The position numbers and the translations under genes were made by a program. Of a stretch of 64,000 nucleotides of DNA, positions 59,501 through 64,000 are shown one piece after another. The first letter of the stretch is position 1; each line of letters starts with the position of its first letter. A model generated the notes under the pieces. The model made no database searches. It saw only the letters and a list, made by a program, of their open reading frames with translations, and was not told the origin of the DNA. This DNA is from Gari tellinella (taxonomy: Eukaryota; Mollusca; Bivalvia; Cardiida; Psammobiidae): the NCBI GenBank assembly GCA_922989275.2, contig OV277857.1, forward strand, positions 83,631,321 to 83,695,320, in the 5' to 3' direction.

Positions 59501-62500
59501 AAACTAGAAACAGACTATGGGGTATAATAGGTTAAAGTAAATATGCTGAGTAGGTCAGTGTCAGATAAGGATTCAAACTGTCACTCAGATCTTAAGTCTT
59601 AAGTTTGCAGGTATAGAGAAGAAAGAGTCTATATCTGGACCCAAGTTTATTTATAAAGCTTTTGAGTTGAGTCTGAGGTTGGTTTCAAGCATTTTATTGG
59701 TCAGACTTGAGCTTTTACTCAGCAAAAGCTCAAATCTAACCAATTAAATGCTTGATAATGATCTCAACTCATCTCAAAAGCTTTATAACCTTGGACCCAT
59801 GATAGATGGTATACATAATAGATTGCTTCTTACCTTTTGCTGAAGTTGGCTGTTTGGTATTGATAAGGCAGGCTATAAACTTTCTGTCTAATTGTCCAAT
59901 TACCTGAAATAGTCATTGAAGTTTAAGCTTTCTCCTCATAGTATATTACTTGTGTACAGCCAAACCTCACAATGCAACCAGCTCAATTTCGAGACCAACT
60001 CAATAAAATGGGCACTTTATGTCAGACCTAGTTTCCCCCTATATATTCTTCTCAATGTGGGCAACTCAAAATTGCAAGAAACTAACATTATGATTGGTCC
60101 CAAAACATAAAAATATGTAAAAATTACCCAGCATGCAAAGAGTTAGACACTTCTTTTAACAAACTTATTTTGTTCATCACAGTTTGCAATATCTATGTTT
60201 TTTCATGACAAGGTTGAGGTTTCAAACACAACATACACAAGTGGGACCGAATGGTGAACTTGTAGAGGTACGGGTAGAAGCTTCCCAAGACACTTCAACA
60301 GAAAACAGAGTTAACCCTTTCCTCTACATTAGCACTTTATGGCACATTTACCCCTCTGCACATGTGTTATTGGACTCCTCTACCCATACCTGATAAATAA
60401 TTATTCATAGGTTGCGTTAATAACACATAAAATAAGAAGAAAGTAAGACTGTAGGCTCCTACTGGATCCCTCTACTGTATTTTCATTTTGCTTTGACCCT
60501 TTAATCCACAGCCTGTTTTTAGTTTTCAAGAAAGGTGACCAAATAAAGCAGGTTGAAAGTAAAGCAGAATGTGCCTTAAGGGTGTATGAAAGTCATGAAT
60601 TTGGGAAATTTTCAAAGTATATGAAAACACTCTATGATCGTTTTGTATTGAAGAACTATTTAAGATGAATGAAAAAATACAAAAACTGTACATTTTGGTG
60701 AACAACTTTTGACTCTACGGCCATGTAAAATTTACCCCACCCACTCTTTCTTATTTTGTCCTTTTTAAACAGCCCGCTTCAATAAAATCCGTTTCAAATG
60801 AAAACAAATATGATAAATTGGTTTTGTGTTATTTATTTTCTGTCTATGGTAGTATTTCTTCATACAAAAACTATTTTAAGAGAAAACAGGCACCAAATGT
60901 GAAATTTATAAAGCTCTAAATATCATCGATATGGTACTTTTTTGTAAATTTTGTAAAGGGAGATAACTATTTTTACTTTAATAACTCAATTTTTCAACAC
61001 TGACCTTTCAATTTCTTTTCATATTTTGAACTGCCTTAGCATGGGCTTTCATCTGGTAGAATATAACAAAAAGTTTAATACGAGAACTATTTCATTTTCA
61101 AACTTTTTTACTTTTTTTCAAAAAAAAAAAAATCTAATAAAATCATGCCCTATAAAAAGCATATTTTTGATATTCAAGGATCCATATTGTTCAAACCTGG
61201 TGCCTTCTTTGTCTAAATTTGGTTTCTATATGTGAAAATACCACCATAGACATGAAATAAATAAAGAAAACCCAAATTACCATGTTTGTTTTGTTTTGAA
61301 ATAGATTTTACTGAAGCTTGTACTCTGAATGGTAAAATTTGAAAAAAAAGTCCAAATTTAACATACCTTTTTCAAATCGCTGTAGCTCCAAAAAAAAAAA
61401 ACCCACCATACATATTTTTTTTCATTTTCTCATTCATTATGGAGCCCTCTGTATCCAATAGGAGCCCTCTGATCAGGGAATTCACTTTTTGCAAATGTAA
61501 TGAGTATATTTTAAACAGGTACATGGTGCTGAAAGAGTTAACAGTTATACAGTGCTACCTGAACTGTCTTGAGCATTTCTTTGGTGAAGGTACAGGTATG
61601 CATGAATCTGTAAGCATTGACTACAGCCCTGGATGGCAGTCCACTAACTTCCCCTGTCAATACATCCTGCAAACAAACAGTTGGTATATATCCATCCCTT
61701 CCACATGTCTTGACACTGATGCTTATTTCAAGTCACCATAACAGGATGTTTTAAATGTTTTAACTCATTTACACCTGAAACTTTAAATGGGCAATTCCGT
61801 TTTTTAATAGTCCATTTTTTAATAATTAGGGAGGTTTTTAACAATATTTTACAAAATGACAAACAGTGTAGACCCTGATCTGGGTCTTCACTGTTTGCAT
61901 AGGACAAGTGTACTCTTGTTAGGTATATGATTTGTTCATGACAAGTGGTCTTGTCCCTAAGATTCAAAGTGTTAAGACAGAAGATTGCTTAAAGTATGCA
62001 CAAATATTTCATTGAAGTGTTCCTCAACACAGATTGTAACAATTTCCTACCAGCCAGCTTTTGGAGAAGTTATATTTATCATATCTGTTTCAGGCAAACT
62101 CCAAGTACAGTCAACTTCATACAAAGCAGTCACTTAATAAATAAACAGAAATGACAGCTTCATGCAGGAGTTTAACTTTCACTTTATCCTTAACAATCTG
62201 TCTTTAACCCTTTACCCCATAGCCTGTTTCTAGTTCCTAACACAGGTGACCTCTTAAAGCATGTTGAAAGTAAAGCAGAATGCACATTAAGGCGCATTCT
62301 GCTTTTCTTTCCTCCTGTTTTAAACTACTATCTACTGAGATAAAGGATACCTAATTATGGCACATATTCATACTTGTATGAAGTGGAATTATTTTCTTCA
62401 GTGGAGGAATGAATAAAGAGACATAAAAAGGCATATTTAATGGGGACTGGGTTAAGAGATATTCACACTTCTTCCAATGGCTGCTTCACATACCCCTTAA

Positions 62501-63619
62501 ACTTCAAATGGACAGTTCCAGTTTCCAATTAAGTCTGGTCAATTTTTTTTACTATATCAGGTTCGTTTTTACAATATATGGCAAAATGACAAACAGTGTA
62601 GACCCTTATCAGAGGGGCTTTTTCAGAAATCCTCTGATCTGGATCTACTTTGTTTACATAGGACAATTGTACTTAGTACCGATACAATGTTTGTAAGCAA
62701 CACTTACATGCTTTAGTTGGGTTCAGTTGGTTAACATAAGTTTGATAGTTAACTTACCTTACTAGTACACTCCATGCCAGGGTTACTCCACTCTTGGAAC
62801 AAGGTATCAATGGTAGTTTCTTCTGAAGAATGATAAGTTGACAAATATAATAAAGTATCATATTTGGAGGGCTGCCTGCAAAACTGTTGTAGTTTGACCC
62901 TTTTTGTACTGAATATTTCAAATGGGCTATATTCCAGTGTTGATTATCCAAAAACACTTAAGTTTGTAGTGTTTTGCTTTTGTATATCAATTGTTCACTA
63001 CAATCCCAGTGTAGATTCAACTTACAGGTTATCTAAATCTATATGGTGTTGGGTTTTTATTTTTACAGTTTATGGTTAAACCAAATCCAAAGAATACCCT
63101 ATAGCTAATTTCTTGTATTGACAGATGGTTGCTTAACCCATTACCCCATACATACGCCTTTTTACGCCTCCAATTTATCCCTCCACCAAAGAAAATAGTT
63201 CCAATTTATACAGTTGTAAATATTTAACATTAGAAATAATTTCAATATTCTAGCAGCTTGTAGCTTAAAGCAGGCTGAAAGTAAAGCAGAAAGAGCCTTA
63301 TGGCACTTTCTGCTTTACTTTCAACCTGCTTTAAATGGTCACCTGTTTCCCAAACTAGAAACATGCTATGGGGGTAATGGGTTAAAACAAGCTGAAAGCT
63401 CAGCCTGCTCATGCAATGCAGTCTTACTTTGCTCTGTATCCTTGTCACGTTCATTTGGTGATCTCCATTTAATGCTCACATCCTCCTCCTCCTCCTCAAA
63501 ATACTCCTTTACCATACCAGCCACACTAGAACCAATATCTCTGCTTGAACCAGCCTCAGTGCCTGTACCAGGTTGGATTCTTACTGACCCAACTGTGTGG
63601 AATTGTTTATCCAGCCTCA
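47398..63619 (-). CDS. MLH3: DNA mismatch repair protein Mlh3, C-terminal half, ten exons (partial at both ends)
   Basis: Exons: 63619-63428, 62822-62758, 61666-61559, 59903-59834, 59237-59163, 57557-57426, 55660-55530, 54892-54869, 48996-48918 and 47555-47398. Together they give 344 codons in one frame with all phases compatible. The nuclease signatures of eukaryotic MutL-gamma are visible: DQHAAHERIRLE (DQHA-X2-E-X4-E, split from its neighbours in exons 59,237/57,557), ACHGAIKFGDKL, and PFQCAHGRPSVMP (zinc-binding CxHGRP). TFTKEML and QLDRKFIACL are also shared with vertebrate MLH3. MLH3 pairs with MLH1 to nick DNA in meiotic crossover resolution and in mismatch repair. The N-terminal ATPase region is beyond the right edge. 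The short final exon after LPQT was not located. Confidence 0.93.
47606..47858. mobile_element. MITE family D
   Basis: TAACCCATTACCCCATTAAT ... TATGGTGTAATGGGTTAA. Dyad GTGCCTTAAGGCAC at about 47,770. Just upstream of the MLH3 CAHGRP exon's acceptor. Confidence 0.85.
47880..48125. mobile_element. MITE family D, inverted neighbour
   Basis: AACCCATTACCCCATAGCC on the left, i.e. inverted relative to the previous copy. Hairpin of AAAGCAGGCAGGAAGCAGAG type. The right end is eroded. Confidence 0.65.
48245..48515. mobile_element. MITE family D
   Basis: TTAACCAATCATCCCATAAA at the left. Hairpin 48,380-48,450 (AAAGCAGGCTGAAAGTAAAG and inverse). The right end has lost the TIR. Confidence 0.7.
48562..48786. 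mobile_element. MITE family B
   Basis: TTAACTCTTTCAACACTAAG ... GGTGTTGAAAGAGG. Hairpin 48,690-48,765, CAAACAGTGTAGACCAAGAT with a doubled GGGTCT in one arm. Confidence 0.72.
48918..48996 (-). CDS. MLH3: MLH3 exon (LPKVIHKILCSLACH)
   Basis: 79 nt, phase 0 to 1, LLCSTQGSRGRLPKVIHKIL to SLACH. It leads into the ACHGAIKF zinc/nuclease motif across the next junction. Acceptor ctttccag, donor GTAGGT. Confidence 0.92.
49340..50421. mobile_element. Tandem-core element (GATAAGCCC type), left part
   Basis: Starts CAAGAGGGCCATGGCCCACA; then about six units of 164 bp (AAACTGATAAGCCCCGGGGC, TCATAATTTGAACAATCT, GTAGAGGACCATAAGGC, AAGCTACATGTCAAATATTA). Interrupted at 50,421 by a 3-kb element and resumes at 53,446. 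Confidence 0.85.
51468..51560 (+). repeat. tRNA-derived SINE in the 3-kb element
   Basis: A box TGGTCCATTGGTCTAAGCGG, B box GGTTCGAATCCC, T-rich tail; acceptor ends do not pair. Not a functional tRNA. Confidence 0.6.
52950..53157. mobile_element. MITE family D relic
   Basis: Half-eroded AAAGCAGAGTG hairpin and right end GAAACAGGCTATGAGTAAAG followed by GGGTTA. Confidence 0.5.
53446..54503. mobile_element. Tandem-core element (GATAAGCCC type), right part
   Basis: Four highly similar 164-bp units, two diverged units, then TGGACGGACGACGGACGTCG, hairpin GAGCCGAAGGCTC, and the end AGGTGAGCTAAAAA. The inverse of CTCAGGTGAG occurs at the element's start, CTCACCTGAG. Confidence 0.85.
54565..54816. 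mobile_element. MITE family D
   Basis: TTAACCCATTACCCCATAAA ... TATGGAGTAATGGGTTAA, hairpin 54,700-54,770. Sits 50 bp from the 24-nt MLH3 micro-exon. Confidence 0.87.
54869..54892 (-). CDS. MLH3: MLH3 24-nt micro-exon
   Basis: Eight codons, AMVKEHVE, between acceptor ttgacag and donor GTAGGT, phase 0 to 0. It bridges exon 55,530 and exon 48,996 exactly where the family has a helix of the type EEFIREQVELL. The following intron is 5.9 kb and filled with repeats. Confidence 0.75.
55016..55269. mobile_element. MITE family D
   Basis: TTAACCCATTACCGCATAAA ... CTATGGGGTCAAGGGTCA. Perfect dyad GTGCCTTAAGGCAC. Confidence 0.83.
55530..55660 (-). CDS. MLH3: MLH3 exon (VPECLVVKGE)
   Basis: 131 nt, phase 1 to 0, GIQFEKDVQSRVTVHIKSVP to EDFIYWNTIE. 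The position matches the KVPLCFVERE segment of the C-terminal domain. Acceptor ttccatag, donor GTACCA. Confidence 0.87.
55997..57228. mobile_element. Tandem-core element (MLH3 intron)
   Basis: Starts AACAAGAGCCCCATGGGGCA. Diverged units with GGGGCATAATTTGAACAA and GAGGACCTGTAGATGATGCT. Ends GACACTGAGATGGACAG, ATATGCCTCCC and TTTTGGGGGCATGAAATAAG. Confidence 0.72.
57426..57557 (-). CDS. MLH3: MLH3 exon (LTLTENEVRVMDTYRKEF)
   Basis: 132 nt, phase 1 to 1, EAYIDGNRDNGQLCLYAV to TYRKEFRRIG. Aligns with the TVTEEQRRLLWCYHKNL region of human MLH3. Acceptor ttttatag, donor GTGAGA. Confidence 0.9.
57653..57904. mobile_element. MITE family B
   Basis: TTAACTCATTATCCCCTGAA ... GGGCTCAATGAGTTAA, 252 bp. 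Hairpin with dyad GGGCTCCTGCAGGATCCC (one mismatch). Confidence 0.85.
58001..58253. mobile_element. MITE family D, inverted
   Basis: TTAACCCTTTACCTCATAGC ... GGGGGAAAGGGTTAA. Perfect dyad GTGCCTTAAGGCAC. Confidence 0.83.
58285..58746. mobile_element. Tandem-core element (GCGTTCAATAAACGC family)
   Basis: ACAAGACTGCGCATTCAATA start, two units, (ACGG)n, and end CTCCCGGGGGCATAAAA. Shorter sister of 37,757-38,390. Confidence 0.78.
58832..59072. mobile_element. MITE family D
   Basis: TTAACCCTCCCCCATATCTT ... TTGGATAATGGGTTA. Hairpin partly decayed at the dyad. Confidence 0.72.
59163..59237 (-). CDS. MLH3: MLH3 exon with the endonuclease motif
   Basis: 75 nt, phase 1 to 1, DVADMLAVIDQHAAHERIRL. 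All acidic and His residues of DQHA-X2-E-X4-E are present, so the nuclease is predicted active. Acceptor gttttcag, donor GTAGGC. Confidence 0.94.
59287..59535. mobile_element. MITE family D
   Basis: TTAACCCATAACCCCATAAA ... TATGGGGTATAATAGGTTAA. Dyad TGCACCTTTAGGTGCA. Close upstream of the MLH3 DQHAAHE exon. Confidence 0.82.
59650..59800. repeat. Palindromic MITE-like repeat
   Basis: ATAAAGCTTTTGAGTTGAG ... CTCATCTCAAAAGCTTTAT, inverse halves of about 70 bp with GCTTTTACTCAGCAAAAGC near the dyad. Confidence 0.7.
59834..59903 (-). CDS. MLH3: MLH3 exon (QLDRKFIACL)
   Basis: 70 nt, phase 0 to 1, VIGQLDRKFIACLINTKQ. This corresponds to QVDNKFIACL of vertebrate MLH3. Acceptor tatttcag, donor GTAAGA. 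Confidence 0.9.
60492..61435. mobile_element. Half of MITE family D plus a 0.85-kb AT-rich element
   Basis: Family D left half ends exactly at its dyad (GTGCCTTAA at 60,579), then GGGTGTATGAAAGTC and AT-rich sequence with TTTACCCCACCCACTCTTTC, homologous in inverted orientation to 44,076-44,993. The far end and the right half of the MITE are missing. Confidence 0.55.
61445..61545. mobile_element. MITE family B, half copy
   Basis: Right half only: TAGGAGCCCTCTGATCAGGG, then TTTGCAAATGTAATGAG and CTGAAAGAGTTAAC. Confidence 0.6.
61559..61666 (-). CDS. MLH3: MLH3 exon (TFTKEML)
   Basis: 36 codons, phase 0 to 0, DVLTGEVSGLPS to CTFTKEMLKTVQ. Vertebrate MLH3 has RFTKEMIHSMQ here. Acceptor tttgcag, donor GTAGCA. 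Confidence 0.88.
61760..61975. mobile_element. MITE family B with deleted dyad
   Basis: TTAACTCATTTACACCTGAA ... GATTCAAAGTGTTAA. CAAACAGTGTAGACCCTGAT is joined to CTGGGTCTTCACTGTTTG. Confidence 0.75.
62204..62455. mobile_element. MITE family D, inverted
   Basis: TTAACCCTTTACCCCATAGC ... TTAATGGGGACTGGGTTAA. Dyad TGCACATTAAGGCGCA. Confidence 0.83.
62490..62735. mobile_element. MITE family B
   Basis: CCCCTTAAACTTCAAATGG ... GGGTTCAGTTGGTTAAC. Hairpin CAAACAGTGTAGACCCTTAT paired with ATCTGGATCTACTTTGTTT. Adjacent to an MLH3 exon. Confidence 0.72.
62758..62822 (-). CDS. MLH3: MLH3 exon (FQEWSNPGM)
   Basis: 65 nt, phase 1 to 0, encoding ETTIDTLFQEWSNPGMECTS. LF-EW-NP matches the start of the MLH3 C-terminal domain. 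Acceptor attcttcag, donor GTAAGT. Confidence 0.85.
63133..63385. mobile_element. MITE family D
   Basis: TTAACCCATTACCCCATACA ... CTATGGGGGTAATGGGTTAA. Hairpin 63,265-63,340 with AAAGTGCC-type dyad. Only 43 bp downstream of an MLH3 exon. Confidence 0.86.
63428..63619 (-). CDS. MLH3: MLH3 internal exon (linker region)
   Basis: 192 nt, phase 1 in and 1 out. Starts RLDKQFHTVGSVRIQPGTG and contains a run of five Glu plus Asp (GAG/GAT-rich) before VSIKWRSPNERDKDTEQ. Acceptor cgttgcag, donor GTAAGA. Low conservation is expected for the linker between the ATPase and C-terminal domains; it is identified by its splice phase with the next exon. Confidence 0.78.
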
Positions 63620-63664
63620 CTGCAACGAGATAGTGTGATAAAGAGTTGTCGGATCATGCAAGAG

Positions 63665-63857
63665 CAGGGCTCCAGATAAGAGGAAGTAAACTGAACAAAA
63701 CCAACATTTTCTCACTCATTTCAGCACCAAACCCTATGGGTTTACTACTCATTAGAATTTTCTCGAACAGACAATTCTAATGAGTAGTAAAACCATAGGG
63801 TTTCATGCAGAAATAAAGGTTTTAGTTTTTGAAATACTCCCCTTATCTGGAGCTCTG
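63665..63857. mobile_element. hAT-like MITE with 6-bp flanking repeat
   Basis: CAGGGCTCCAGATAAG ... CTTATCTGGAGCTCTG, 193 bp, flanked by CAAGAG on both sides. Centre is an inverted repeat, CTACTCATTAGAATT / AATTCTAATGAGTAG. Immediately upstream of the first MLH3 exon in the window. Confidence 0.72.
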
Positions 63858-64000
63858 CAAGAGGCATCTGATCTTTAGTGAATTATCAATTAAACATACA
63901 TTTCAAACTGTAATTGTTTTGTTCAGCCTTTCAATGTCAGATTTTTTGACTGAACATTTGCTATTTTCTATTATAGAAATTGTCATTTTCAAAAAGTGTT

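Overview
This is a eukaryotic nuclear window, most likely from a bivalve mollusc (inference). The grounds are spliced genes with long introns full of repeats, GT-AG junctions, and repeat types I associate with bivalve genomes: tandem-core elements ending in ACGG-type microsatellites and a short hairpin, and swarms of palindromic MITEs. No bacterial-type operons, rRNA or CRISPR arrays are present. Most reading frames of 60-130 codons are accidental or lie inside repeats.

Only three gene loci can be supported, all on the minus strand. (1) A complete six-exon short-chain dehydrogenase/reductase (SDR9C-like, membrane-anchored retinol/steroid-dehydrogenase type) runs from 33,694 to 25,484. All five splice phases match and it encodes 371 residues. 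(2) A second copy lies downstream, but only exon 1 (22,667-22,466) and exon 2 (15,542-15,342) are seen; the remaining exons are beyond the left edge or lost. (3) The C-terminal half of the mismatch-repair/meiotic endonuclease MLH3 is spread over ten exons from 63,619 to 47,398. Its 5' part is beyond the right edge and its last exon was not found.

Layout: 1-4,200 is a roughly 1.6-kb tandem duplication with CT/GA microsatellites; 4,200-10,320 is intergenic or intronic with decayed MITEs; 10,321-14,478 is an 84-bp satellite of about 49 copies with a higher-order block; 15.3-22.7 kb is SDR copy 2, whose intron 1 holds a 3.9-kb foldback-like palindrome with a Tc1/mariner relic in one arm; 25.3-33.7 kb is the intact SDR; 34-47 kb is gene-free as far as I can see, with a LINE relic, a TRIM-like LTR pair and several tandem-core elements; 47.4-63.6 kb is MLH3, whose introns hold at least ten 250-bp TTAA MITEs, two large tandem-core elements and a 3.0-kb TIR element.

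The two most unusual observations are these. First, the same few near-perfect hairpin cores sit at the centre of MITEs whose terminal repeats and target sites differ (TTAA versus TA). Second, intron 1 of the intact SDR gene contains a tandem array of copies of the intron 1/exon 2 junction. One copy is a 54-nt mini-exon with acceptor, donor and both phases preserved.
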